Positions 22,141 to 33,691 of a stretch of 64,000 nt of DNA are shown in pieces. Position numbers and translations under genes: made by a program. Source of the DNA: Pycnopodia helianthoides. Its lineage: Eukaryota; Echinodermata; Asteroidea; Forcipulatida; Asteriidae. Numbering within the stretch: the first letter of the stretch is position 1; each line of letters begins with the position of its first letter. Below the pieces are notes generated by a model. The model ran no database searches, was not told the origin of the DNA, and saw nothing but the letters and a program-made list of their open reading frames with translations. The stretch lies in assembly GCA_032158295.1 (NCBI GenBank), contig CM063244.1:10816376-10880375 (forward strand). The letters are read 5' to 3'.

Positions 22141-25100
22141 CTAACCGTCGGTTATGTCAGCTGACGCATGCGTAATGGTCATGGGATTCTCTATTCCGTC
22201 TATATCTCCAACCTCGTCTTCAACTTCACTTGATTGCACCAATTGTTCAGTTATTGCAACTGCGTCATCGAGCAGGATTACGTCACCAACCGAAATGTCC
22301 TCGCCACCAGATACGGTGTACGTCGAATTGACATATCCATCGTCCTCGTCGAGTCGCCCTGCACTGTCCAATTCTGGTTCTAACCGGCTTTGTCCAGAAT
22401 AAACAGCTTGAATTTCAGTATCATCCGGCGGCTCGACGGTAGCTTCTGCGTCGAGCAATTTGTCTTTTCGTCTGCGGCTGATGGACAGACAAAAAGTCAG
22501 CACAGATCCGAAAAATAGGACGCCCCCACCGATAAAGTAGGCGATATCATAACTAAAAAGGTTATCATAAACAACACCTATGGAATAAAATAAAAGGAAG
22601 AAAACAAAAAGAAACATAGATGAGAATAATAAAATACAAAATGCATGATAAATTGTTTTTGGAAAATAATATTAACAAATATTTTAAATTAGTTGTATTA
22701 CGTGGAAAAGCATTAGATTATCTTATACTAAATCTACCGTGCTAACTTCATCATTTTAAAAAGTGGCCTAGACTAATTTTTCCCTCCAGCCTCCGTGTGG
22801 TTTTGTTACGAATAATTGGAGAGCCAACAATACATGCGTCTTTGCACTTCCCGACTATAGCGGGTATGCTTTGTAATAAGACAGAGTCAGAATATTGACC
22901 CAGATTCTGGGTCCCGTTGGACCTGGCCCATTTCTGGGTCATTCTGATTTCTGACCCGGAATCTGTGTCAAAATGACCCCAAACTGCGTCAAACTGAAGC
23001 AAAGTGATTTAAAATCCCACTTTGTAACCAGTTTCCGGGTAATCCTGACCCGGAAATGGGTCAGGCCCCCTGGGAACCAGAATCTGGGTCTATTCTGACT
23101 CGGGAGTTTTGTTGTTGTTGAAGTAACCAAAACGAGGCTGAAAGACCAGAAAGAGTATAAGCTTTACGTTTAATTTGGAAATTGACAATGATAGCGATAA
23201 CAAATCTCAAAATTCGGACCATCAGTTCTCGTAGTGTTTTGGCATCAGATAAGTAGTTGTTAAGAAAATATGCTAAAACAAAGCTTTACGACCATCTTGT
23301 TGGTGTCTAGCCATTCAAGTGTCATCAACGTGGTATTGAATGTAATATGGTTTACAATACTGAGCTTGCAATGACCATGAATATGGAAAACACATGGTAT
23401 TAAAGTGCATTTACCCAGTTTCGTTTATTATACTTCTGTGCACAGTGGTGTTCTACTCTAATACACAACCCAGGAAAGGTTCCAAATTGCATCTAACTTT
23501 CAAAACATTATGCAAAGTAGGAGAGTTATGCCTACGTGGTATTTAATGAATTCACCTGTTACTAGCACTCCGATGATGTCCCCTAGGCCCCAGAAGAACA
23601 ACTGGGCTCCGTAAGCGCCAGACGCAGTGGAAGGTTCCACGAACGAACGCACGGCAACGATCAACACGGACGCGGTCAACCCAGCTGCCATCCCCATAAA
23701 CACTGACGAGATGACCAACGGTAAGAAAGTCACTAACCAGGGCGTGAGAATGTCCGTCACGCTGAAGAGGAGCATGGCCAAAGCGTAGGTCATCTCCGCT
23801 GTGATGTATTTCTTATCGATGAACCATCCGTGAGTGACCCGAGCGAAGGTGCTTCCAGCCCCGATCGTCGATAGAAGTAGCGAGGCCAGCTCTGGCTCGA
23901 CGCCGATTGACTCCGCCCGAGCTACGGTATAGACCACTCCAAGCTTCCCGAAGCCGTGACACATTGCTCCAATCATCATGATGATAAACTGCGTATTATG
24001 GGCAAGACGTCTGAAGCCATACGTCTCCAACATGAAATATTTAAACCCGAAGAGGTATTCTAGAAGACGTCCACAAAGAGAGACCGGTCTGACCGATTCG
24101 CGAATGGTTGTTTGATCGGCTCTGTCGTTGCTCTGGGGAGGGAACCCAGTTGTGGGCTCTGTATATTTATTTGAAACATCACCACTGATCAATGTTGTGT
24201 AGTTTGGGTTGTCGTGTCCAAGATCTTCTCCAGTTGACCCCAAGTTCAGATTTGATTTGACTTCATTCTGTTGAATGATATCCTCATTCATCTCGATGCT
24301 GCCAGCTGTTTCCAAAGTGATTTTTGTGTTGTCCATTTCATGATAACTGTTCGCAGATTGTAGCTCATGGTTAGGTCGAGCCGTCCTCGGTGAACGAGGT
24401 CGAGTTGTCCTCGGCACATTAGGTCGCATAAGGGCTCCTGCCGCTATAATGTGAAAACCTATCCCGCTACAATAAGCATGGATCCTCGCCAGCCGTACAG
24501 GTCAATCAGATAGGTGTACAGAGGGGCGAACGCCAACTGGCCTAAGCTGATACCTGATGTTGATATCCCAACAGCAAAAGTGTATCTCTTTCTGAAGTAC
24601 ATCCCCGTAGCTTGAAATACTCCGGAAAACGACAAACTCGACCCCAGTGCTGCAAATTAAAACAAAATTCAAATTAATAGTAGGATCACTTCGAACCCAT
24701 GCACGTTCTAAGATATTTATATATAATGTATATAAATTGACCCAATTTATCTTCATGATAATCTATGTTGCGCCATTTTGGGAGTCAATGTACCCAGTCT
24801 GTTGCACCATGATAGCTCCATGGTTGCACAGTGTAGTGCGCATTTTAGGCGATGCGGCGTTTACACGCTTACAGGTTGACCCTAAAAATTGCGAGCATGA
24901 CAAACAGCAGCTGCTTGAGACCTTGATGCAAGGCGTCAATACTAAAGAATAGACAAAAGTTGGGTTTAGTTGTGCCTCATAGGCTTACTGCTAATTGTCA
25001 ATTCTTCCACAACAACTAAAGAACAATAACGTGATATCTATGACAAGCAGCAGTCCTTTGAAAAAAAAAACAAAGGAAACAAAATACGAGAATGGAAAGA

Positions 25101-26287
25101 GGAAAAAATTACCAAACAAACAAACATCAAAATCAAACGGACAAGTGACGTGGGACATCAACAAAAGACACTAACAAATAACACCAAAAGCTCATAGAAA
25201 CAGAACATAGACACAACTAACCTGTAACGAACCCATTGCTTATCAAGAGCATTTCTACGGTAGGGGAGAGTGCAGCCATGACGAACCCACCAGTGAGTAT
25301 TAACCCACCCGCTATGATGACTACACGGGGTCCAAACTTGATGCAAAACATTCCAGATATGGGTCCTGTAGTTTCATGATTGAAAATACAACTTTGTGTT
25401 TACGTTTCTTTATGATTATGATTGTATTCAAATCATGATGACGCCATCCATACCTCTCATTTCGATGCGTAGTTTAAATTTGGTGGATGCGGTGTTATGA
25501 ACGTTAATGTTCTTTTATTTCAGCAGCTTTTTTACTGCATTATTTGCGACAGCTCTTGGTCTGAGCCACCAGGTCACAATTTTTATCAATTTCTGCTTAG
25601 CGAAAATAAGCAGGAAACCAGTTGTAAACGGTTTATAGTATGACTTGGTATTTTGTCTGGTAACCAGCTTACTACCAGCTCTTTGAAATTGGGCCCAGTA
25701 ATAGCTAAGGCTGTCAACCCAAGACATTATCCAAACAAATGGATGGGGAGGAGGGGGAGGGGTGAACGTAAAAGGGGGGGGGGGTGACTGGGAGGGGGGT
25801 TTCAACCATGGTTTCGAATTGAAATAAATTGTGGATAATTACGTGATGATTCTTTAATGTGAGAAGGTAACAAGTTAAACATGTTCACACCGACATTCAA
25901 CATGGCCGACGAATGTTCGGCATGATTTGGCAACAAACAAAGAACAGACTTACCGAACACTCCTCTCATGAGAGTGTGGATGGATAGCACTAAGCCCACC
26001 GTAGTGGCACTCGCCTCAAAAGATTCCATCCACACCGTCAAATACACACCTAAGGACGATACAGAACCAAGTGCTGTGAAGTACACAATGAAGGCACCGG
26101 TCAGTACGAGCCACGACCAGCCTGAATCCATCAGGGGCTCCGGTGAGAGTGTCTTCCCCGGGAGGTCCGCTCCCCTAAGCGGCCCTTCATTGGAGTTATA
26201 GTTCGCGTCCGTAAGAGCTGTCTCTACCTGTTGTTCGTCGAGCTCGTCAGCTTCCGAAAGTACAGGATCCCTAAACTTCGAACTCAT
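22141..26287 (-). CDS. MCT-like transporter B (SLC16 family), one-base frameshift in exon 3
   Basis: Twelve-TM monocarboxylate-type transporter of the SLC16 family; substrate unknown. Exons are 25954-26287, 25222-25365, 23556-24649 and 22141-22577, all phase 1. The TM1 signature DSGWSW is at residues 54-59. Exon 2 encodes GPISGMFCIKFGPR (TM2-3). Exon 3 carries YFRKRYTFAVGISTSG, the loop YGFRRLAHN and the TM8 block GWFIDKKYITAEM. Exon 4 encodes the last TM and a ~115-residue acidic tail ending GIENPMTITHASADITDG, TAG at 22141-22143. Gene C reads GCGGGGATAG where this gene reads GCGGGATAG (24463-24465). The loss creates TAG 24459-24461 after TM6-type sequence. Restoring one base gives about 669 residues and a consistent phase, so a homopolymer error is likely but not proven. 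Gene C, 5 kb upstream, is its near-identical sister. Confidence 0.88.
22886..23102. repeat. Imperfect inverted repeat in intron 3 of MCT gene B
   Basis: The left arm begins GTCAGAATATTGACCCAGATTCTGG. The right arm is its near reverse complement, ending CCAGAATCTGGGTCTATTCTGAC. Each arm is about 100 nt and is rich in GACCC/GGGTC palindromes. The block is absent from the same intron in gene C, so it was inserted here or lost there after the duplication. Confidence 0.7.
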
Positions 26288-28057
26288 GATAAAAATGTGA
26301 CAAACACTGCCTCGGAAATGTTTGCAAAGCGTCCACTTTTCAGCAGTTCACATTGATTGAAACATTCACATGTGGTATTGTTGCAACATCAATAAATAAT
26401 TGATGTAAATTGCCAAAGTAAAGCACCCCATCATTGCACTATTTGTTTATCTGATATTTGTTAGATGATAACACTGAAAGTTTATTACGTAACGTTAAGT
26501 TGCGAGACATTCAGGGCCATCATAGAGCTGCTTAAGCAGAAAATATTGTCCAAATCACTTCTGCTAAACAACAATAAGCAGGATACCAGCCACACATGCT
26601 ACAAAGGAAATTGTATTTTAGCTGGTTACCTTTTTCTGGTTAGCAGAATTTTGTTGTGCTTAGCTAGTTTTTGTGCTTAGAGCAGCTCTATTCATGTGTC
26701 ATTTTTTATGTAAAGGACGGTTAAGGATGCAAGGGCACCTGGATGTTCTTTTTATCACTGAAGTATTGATATAAAACCTGTTTTAGGTCATTAAGTTTTA
26801 GTTTAACCTTAGTTTTTTTTAATGATAGCTAGACGATTCTTAGACTGGTCCCCTGTCTTTATCCATAAAGTGTGACGTCAGATGTTTGGGCAATAGCGCG
26901 AGTTCGATGACCAATGGCGTGAGGGATAATACGTCTATGGTTTCTAAATAACACATTTCAGTTTTCAATAAACACAGCATAACATCTGTTTGTGAAAAGT
27001 TTGAATAAGTTTTATTATTGAAAACAACGAGAAACAATGTCAGATTTTTTCAGGGATTTTTGCACGTTTTCCCTATAAGTAGTATTTTCAATTGCTGCAA
27101 TCATGTCACTGCACTCTCCCCCTTTCATTGTTTACGTGGTTTGCATGTGCACGTTTCCAAGAACAGTAAGGTTGCACAACACTAAACAGAAAGAAACTCA
27201 TGCGCGGAGCCTCGTTAATAACGTAATCCCCTCTGATGAAGGCCATTGCTTGTATGGCTTGTTGCAGAATGATCAAATATTGTGACCCTGGGGTTGTTGA
27301 CTTTCAAACTGGAGCATTTGGGGTACACTAGCCCCCTAAAAATTGCAACATTTTTCGAAAAAGGTGCAGGGTAATTTTTCCCAAGATGGAAATTTTGCCA
27401 TTTAAGCCGATTAGGTTTTTAAAAAAATGTTGGGGGAGGGATGAATCTAGCTCAAAAGTCAAACGGCTAACCTTCCAAATTTTGAAAAGAAATGAAGTGT
27501 AGTTGCCAGAAAATATATTAGGATTGTTTTTCAAGAGGCTGAGAGACTTTTAAATATTTGTAGTTTTTAGATATTTAGCGTTTAGCATTGGTTACTATGG
27601 GGAGCTTAGTGTGGTGCACCTGTAAAATTTAACTGTCTGCTGCCACCTAGCGTCGACAAAGGTCTCCGATTCGGGCAACAGAGAAGTTCGCAGTCATTCA
27701 CCAGTCCAAGGGCGATTAAGCATGGACAGGCCAATCCAATCATTCAAATCCAGATCAACCCAAGGTGTTGGGTGACAATCTATTTTCGGAATAACTTTTA
27801 AATAAGTCTAGGAATTTTGTGACTCGTGAATTCTTTTGCATGCGCATCATAGGTTTGGTTTGACAATGTTTACAAAGAGAAAAAGTCTCCTCCAAATCTG
27901 TTAATTGGTCTTTTCCAATTCGCAGTTAAGACTGGCCAATACATTTTTGGGAGCCTTGGGTTTTTACTTACACTGCTTTAACGTGTAAAGGAAACAAAAT
28001 CACGCACTTTAACGGGTGCCAACGTTCAAACACACGCGAGACTTTAACAATTAACTC
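26288..28057. other. Spacer between MCT genes C and B
   Basis: No gene is seen. The first part (to 27103) is the 5' flank of gene B inside duplication unit 1 and includes the empty TTAA site at 26532-26535. The interval 27285-27620 is a dispersed repeat. Duplication unit 2 starts at about 27612, giving the 3' flank of gene C. Confidence 0.6.
27285..27620 (+). repeat. Dispersed repeat R, copy 1
   Basis: Starts near CCTGGGGTTGTTGACTTTCAA and ends GGTTACTATGGGGAGC...GTGGTGC. It matches the reverse complement of about 32985-33300. Its last bases coincide with the left boundary of duplication unit 2 (TGGTGCA), suggesting it took part in the rearrangement. Confidence 0.65.
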
Positions 28058-31000
28058 CTAACCGTCGGTAATTATGTCAGCTGACGCATGCGTAATGGTC
28101 ATGGGATTCTCTATTCCGTCTATATCTCCAACCTCGTCTTCAACTTCACTTGATTGCACCAAATGTCCAGTTTTTGCAACTGCGCCATCGAGCAGGATTA
28201 CGTCACCGACCGAAATGTCCTCGCCACCAGATTACGGTGTACGCCGGATTGACATATCCACCGTCCTCGTCGAGTCGTCCTGCACTGTCAATTTCCCGTT
28301 CTAACCGGCTTTGTCCAGATAAACAGTTTGGATTTCAGTATCATCAGGCGGCTCGACGGTAGCTTCTGCGTCGAGCAATTTGATTTTTCGTCTGCGGCTG
28401 ATGGAACAACAAAAAGTCAGCACAGATCCGAAAAAATAGGACGCCCCCACCGATAAAGTAGGCGATATCATAACTTAGAAGGTTATCATAAACAACACCT
28501 ATGGAATTAAAATAAAAGGAAGAACAAAAAGAAACATAGGTGAGCATCATAAAATACATAATGCATGAGAACATTTTTTTTTTGAAAATAATGTTAACAA
28601 ATATTATAAATTAGTTGTCATTACGTGGAAAAGCATTAGATGATCTTATACTAAATCTTTAAACCGTGCTAACTCATCATTTTAAAAAGTGGCCTAGACT
28701 AATTTTCCCCGCCAGCCTCCATGTGGTTTCGTTAGTTACTATTATGAATAATTGGAGAGTCAACAATATATGCGACATGGCACTTCCGACTATGGCGGGT
28801 ATGCTTTGTATAAGACATCATTATAGACATTTACTATACACTCTAAAAACTGTGCATTTACCAAGTTCCGTTTACTATACTTCTGTGCACAGTGGTGTTC
28901 TACTCTAATACACAACCCAGGAAAGGTTTCAAATTGCAACTAACTCTCAAAACATTATGCAAAGTAGGAGAGTTATGCCTACGTGGTATTTAATGAATTC
29001 ACCTGTTACTAGCACTCCGATGATGTCCCCTATGCCCCAGAAGAACAACTGGGCTCCGTAAGCGCCAGACGCAATGGAAGGTTCCACGAACGAACGCACG
29101 GCAACGATCAACACGGACGCGGTCAACCCAGCCGCCATCCCCATAAACACTGACGAGATGACCAACGGTAAGAAAGTCACTAACCAGGGCGTGAGAATGT
29201 CCGTCACGCTGAAGAGGAGCATGGCCAAAGCGTAGGTCATCTCCGCTGTGATGTATTTCTTATCGATGAACCATCCGTGAGTGACCCGAGCGAAGGTGCT
29301 TCCAGCCCCGATCGTCGATAGAAGTAGCGAGGCCAGCTCTGGCTCGACGCCGATTGACTCCGCCCGAGCTACGGTATAGACCACTCCAAGCTTCCCGAAG
29401 CCGTGACACACTGCTCCAATCATCATGATGATAAACTGAGTATTGTGGGCAAGACGTCTGAAGCCATACGTCTCCAACATGAAATATTTAAACCCGAAGA
29501 GGTGTTCAAGAAGACGTCCACAAAGGGAGACCGGTCTGACCGATTCGCGAATGGTTGTTTGATCGGCTCTGTCGTCGCTCGGGGGAGGGAACCCAGTTGT
29601 GGGTTCTGTATATTTATCTGAAACATCATCACTGATCAATGTTGTGTAGTTTGGGTTGTCGTGTCCAAGATCTTCTCCAGTCGTCCCCAAGTTCAGATTT
29701 GATTTGACTTCATTCTGTTGAATGATATCCCCATTCGTCTCGATGCTGCCAGCTGTTTCCAAAGTGATTTTTGTGTTGTCCATTTCATGATAACTGTTCG
29801 CAGATTGTAGCTCATGGTTAGGTCGAGCTGTCCTCGGTGCACGAGGCCGAGTTGTACTCGGCACATTAGGTTGCATAAGGGCTCCTGCTGCTACAATGTG
29901 AAAACCTATCCCCGCTACAATAAGCATGGATCCTCGCCAGCCGTACAGGTCAATCAGATAGGTGTACAGAGGGGCGAACGCCAACTGGCCTAAGCTGATA
30001 CCTGATGTTGATAACCCAACAGCAAAAGTGTATCTCTTTCTGAAGTACATCCCCGTAGCTTGAAATACTCCGGATAACGACAAACTCGACCCCAGTGCTG
30101 CAAATTAAAACAAAATTCAAATTAATAGTAGGATCACTTCCAACCTATAGACGTTCTAAGATGTGTATGTATATAAATTGACATCAACAAAAGACACTAA
30201 CAAATAACTTCAGCTCTCAGAAACAGAACATAGACACAACTAACCTGTAACGAACCCATTGCTTATTATGAGCATTTCTACGGTAGGGGAGAGTGCAGCC
30301 ATGACGAACCCACCAGTGAGTATTAACCCACCCGCTATGATGACTACACGGGGTCCAAACTTGATGCAAAACATTCCAGATATGGGTCCTGCAGTTTCAT
30401 GATTGAAAACAAAACTTGTGTTTACCTTTCGTTTTGATTATGATTGTATTAAAATCATCGTGACGTCATCCATACCTCTCGTTTCGTTGCTTAGTTTGAA
30501 TTTGGTGGATGCGGTATTATGAACGCCATTGTTCTTTTATTTCAGCAGACTTTGTTGCTATTTGCGACAGCTCTTGGTCTAAACCACCAGGACACAATTT
30601 TCATCACTCTGCTTAGCAAAATAAGCATGCAGGAAACCAGTTATAAACTGTTTATAAATGTGACTTGGTATTTTGTCTGGTAACCAGCTGACTACCAGCT
30701 CTTTGAAATTGGGCCCAGTAATAGCTAAGGCTGTCAACCCAATACATTATCCAAACGAATGGATGGGGAGGAGGTGGGGAAGGGTGAACGTACGGGGGGG
30801 GGGTTGACTTGGAGGAGGTTTAAACCATGGTTTCGAATTGAAATGAATTGTCGATAATCACGTGATAATTCTATAATGTGAGAAGGTAACAAGTTTAACA
30901 TGTTCACACCGACATTAAACATGACCGACGGATAATCGGCACAATTTGCACGTCCTGGTAACATACAAAGAATAGACTTACCAAACATTCCTCTCATGAG

Positions 31001-31315
31001 AGAGTGGATGGATAGCACAAAGCCCACCGTAGTGGCACTCGCCTCAAAAGATTCCATCCACACCGTCAAATACACACTTAAGGACGATACAGAACCAAGT
31101 GCTGTGAAGTACACAATGAAGGCACCGGTCAGTACGAGCCACGACCAGCCAGAATCCATCAGGGGCTCCGGTGAGAGTGTCTTCCCCGGGAGGTCCGCTC
31201 CCCTAAGCGGCCCTTCATTGGAGTTATAGTTCGCATCCGTAAGAGCTGTCTCTGCCGGTTGTTCGTCGAGCTCGTCAGCCTCCGAAAGTACAGGATCCCT
31301 AAACTTCGAATCCAT
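28058..31315 (-). pseudogene. MCT-like transporter C (SLC16), sister of B, tail frameshifted
   Basis: Same plan as gene B: exons 30982-31315, 30245-30388, 29003-30097, then a last exon homologous to 28058-28498. Start is the ATG at 31315-31313 (MDSKFRD), matching B's start. The signature DSGWSW and the blocks YFRKRYTFAVG, YGFRRLAHN and GWFIDKKYITAEM are intact, and exon 3 (1,095 nt) is open throughout. In exon 4 an A run at 28431-28436 has six bases against five in B. The frame shifts inside the last TM and stops at 28344, giving about 575 residues without the normal tail. Two further single-base indels (near 28315 and 28232) offset each other. If only the A-run difference is an error, most of the tail, including GIENPMTITH, would return in frame. 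A working transporter with an altered tail is possible. A MITE sits about 235 bp upstream of the start codon. Confidence 0.85.
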
Positions 31316-31548
31316 GATAAAAATGTGACAAACACTGCCTCGGAAATGTTTGCAAAGCGTCAACTTTTCAGCACTTCACATTGATTGAAACATTCACATG
31401 TGATATTGTTGCATCATAAATAAATATTAGATGTAAATTGCCAAAGTAAAGCACCCCATCATTGCACTATTTGTTTAGATGATAACACTGTAGTTTGTTA
31501 TGTAACGTTAAGTTGCGAGACATTCAGGGCCATATTTCATAGAGCTGC

Positions 31549-31925
31549 TTAAAGGAACATTACAGAATTGTTTTTGCTAACAAAACAGTTGCTGGCAGTG
31601 TAAGCATTTTATGTAATCCACTATATACATAAACTGACAAACCTGTAGAAGTTTGAGATCGATCAGCCATCTGGGTCACGAGAAAATAATAAAAAACCGA
31701 TTACACATTTGCATGAAATCATGTAGATTAAAAAAATGAATAAAACGCTCACTGAGCGATAAACTCCAATCGGAAAATTAGTTTATTCATTTCTCATCAA
31801 ATATGGCGTGTCAGACAGAAATATTTCAAGGGATGTTTGCTACTATCATCATCATTAGACCGTGTAAGTTCAAAAAGTATATTTTTACAAGTTTTTTTCT
31901 TACCAATTCTGTAAAGTTCCTTTAA
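31549..31925 (-). mobile_element. TTAA-flanked MITE, family M1 copy 4, with matching empty site
   Basis: The element is 31553-31921 (369 bp), with TTAA at 31549-31552 and 31922-31925. The sister duplication reads GAGCTGCTTAAGCAGAAAAT at 26525-26544 with a single TTAA and no insert. This shows the target duplication is exactly TTAA and that insertion came after the segmental duplication (or excision was precise). It lies in the 5' flank of gene C. Confidence 0.95.
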
Positions 31926-32984
31926 GCAGAAAATATTGTCTAAATCACTTCTGCTAAACAACAATAAGCAGGATACCAGCCACACATGCTACATGGGAAA
32001 TTGTATTTTAGCTGGTAACCTCTTTCTGGTTAGCAGAATTTTGTTGTGCTTAGCTAGTTTTTGTGCTTAGAGCAGCTCTATTCATGTGTCATTTTTATGT
32101 AAAGGACGGTTAAGGATGCAAGGGCACCTGATTGTTCTTTTTTATCACTGAAGTATTGACATAAAACTGTTTTAGGTCAATTAAGTTTTTGTTTGACCTT
32201 AGATTTTATATGATAGCTAGACGATTCTTAGACTGGTCCCCTGTCTTTATCAATAAAGTGTGACGTCAGATGTTTGGGCAATAGCGCGAGTTTAAGAGTT
32301 CGATGACCAATGGCGTGAGGGATAATACGTCTATGGTTTCTAAACAATACATTTCAGTTTTCAATAAACACAGCACAACATCTGTTTGTGAAAAGTTCGA
32401 ATAAGTTTTTTAATAGTGAAAACAACGATAAACAGTTTCAGATTTTTGTTCAGGTATTTTTGCCTGTTTGTCCTATAAGTGTTATTTTCGATTGCTGCAA
32501 TCAAACTAACAACGGATTACTTTGGAGGTCTGTAAAATGTTGTTTTCTCGACTTTGACAGCAATCCAGACGGATATGGCTTTGGCTGGTATGAATTTGAA
32601 CAGTGTTGCGCTTTTAGATTGAACCTAGTTATTTTCCCTATATACTAAACTCTTGGCAAAAGTTGGACTTGATCCTGTCGATAACACATTCAATAACAAT
32701 ATTCATCGAACTATGTTTTGTACCACCTGCGTCCCGATTCTGGGTAATCAAGTCGAGTTATTTTCAAAGTCACCGTCAATGACTGTCAGCTCGTGGCAGT
32801 ATCTGCTCAGGGGTGTAGTAGGGCGCCCCAATGTTCTCTTTTTGTGTTGTCATGTTGTTATCCGGCAAGTACTATGTCCCTCATGATTTACTCGTTTCGC
32901 CCTCACTAGGCTTGGTTACTTTGATTTTAATAGGTTGTTTCGCGTGTTTCGCGATCCCTTGTCGCAAGATGGCACTATCGGTCG

Positions 32985-33300
32985 GGAAGCACCACGCTAA
33001 ATGCTCCCCATAGCAACCTATGCTTAAAAGTTTCTCAGCTATTTGAACACAAACCAATTATATTTTTTTACGACTCAACTTCATTTTTATTTTTAATTTT
33101 TCCTAGCTTAGCCGTTTAGCTTTTGAGCAAGGCTCATCCGATATAAAAACACCCCTAAACGACTAAACTGGCCAAACTCCATCTTGAAAAATTGACCATG
33201 CACCTTTAAACCAAATAGGGCTATTTTTAGAGGGCTTGTGTGCCCAAAATGCTCCAGGTTGAAAGTCAACAACCCCAGGGGCACAAAATTGGGCAAAGCA
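32985..33300 (-). repeat. Dispersed repeat R, copy 2 (inverted)
   Basis: Reverse complement of 27285-27620. Shared landmarks are GTGCCCCTGGGGTTGTTGACT and GTTGCTATGGGGAGC...GTGGTGC. It lies about 500 bp outside the right edge of duplication unit 2. Confidence 0.65.
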
Positions 33301-33344
33301 ATTAAGGTTCGTGTACTACAATCAACATAAAATGGCGCATACAA

Positions 33345-33467
33345 ACCAAGAGTATTGTAGGCCTTGGTCGTGATGTTATTATTAGTATGCTCATCCCAAC
33401 TGAGATTGTGCTGAATATGAACCCCCAATAATTTCAGTGTTTTATCGCCTCTTGTATGAGAGTACAA
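33345..33467 (-). mobile_element. Fragment of a non-LTR retrotransposon reverse transcriptase
   Basis: The minus-strand frame reads KLLGVHIQHNLSWDEHTNNN and then ITTKAYNTLGL. This resembles the conserved region just after the polymerase domain of LINE reverse transcriptases (KxLGVxI..LSW..H). Only about 40 codons remain and the frame then runs into repeat R. It is a dead remnant. Confidence 0.7.
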
Positions 33468-33691
33468 AAGGGAAGTAGGATTGGTTATTCATACTACAAT
33501 AAATTCACAAGAGAAACGTTTCCGTCGATCCCGTCTTCAAAAATTGTGAAATTTTGCACAATCGAAATTTTCCAAATTAGACCAGACTTTTAGGATTGCA
33601 TTATTCTGTGATTATTCTATTCTGAAATAAAATTTTGTCCAAACTGTCTTCTTGAGAAAGACATTTTTCAGGTGGATGAAGAGGTCTGTCA

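Larger units (their letters stand above)
21714..27103. repeat. Segmental duplication, unit 1 (carries MCT gene B)
   Basis: This segment matches 27612-32503 from TGGTGCACC at the left edge to GCTGCAATCA at the right edge. It covers all four exons, introns and flanks of MCT gene B. It carries about 530 bp in intron 3 (about 22877-23404) and about 420 bp in intron 2 (about 24725-25145) that unit 2 lacks. Unit 2 carries a MITE that this unit lacks. Confidence 0.9.
27612..32503. repeat. Segmental duplication, unit 2 (carries MCT gene C)
   Basis: Sister of 21714-27103, with matching exons, introns and flanks. It is distinguished by the MITE insertion at 31549-31925 and by lacking two intron blocks present in unit 1. 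Confidence 0.9.
32504..33691. other. Spacer between MCT genes D and C
   Basis: No gene is seen. It holds dispersed repeat R copy 2 (about 32985-33300, inverted) and a reverse-transcriptase fragment of a LINE (33345-33467). Confidence 0.55.

Noticed and set aside
33108..33467. Single 119-codon gene
   Set aside because: The frame fuses a short LINE reverse-transcriptase remnant with dispersed repeat R; it is not one gene.
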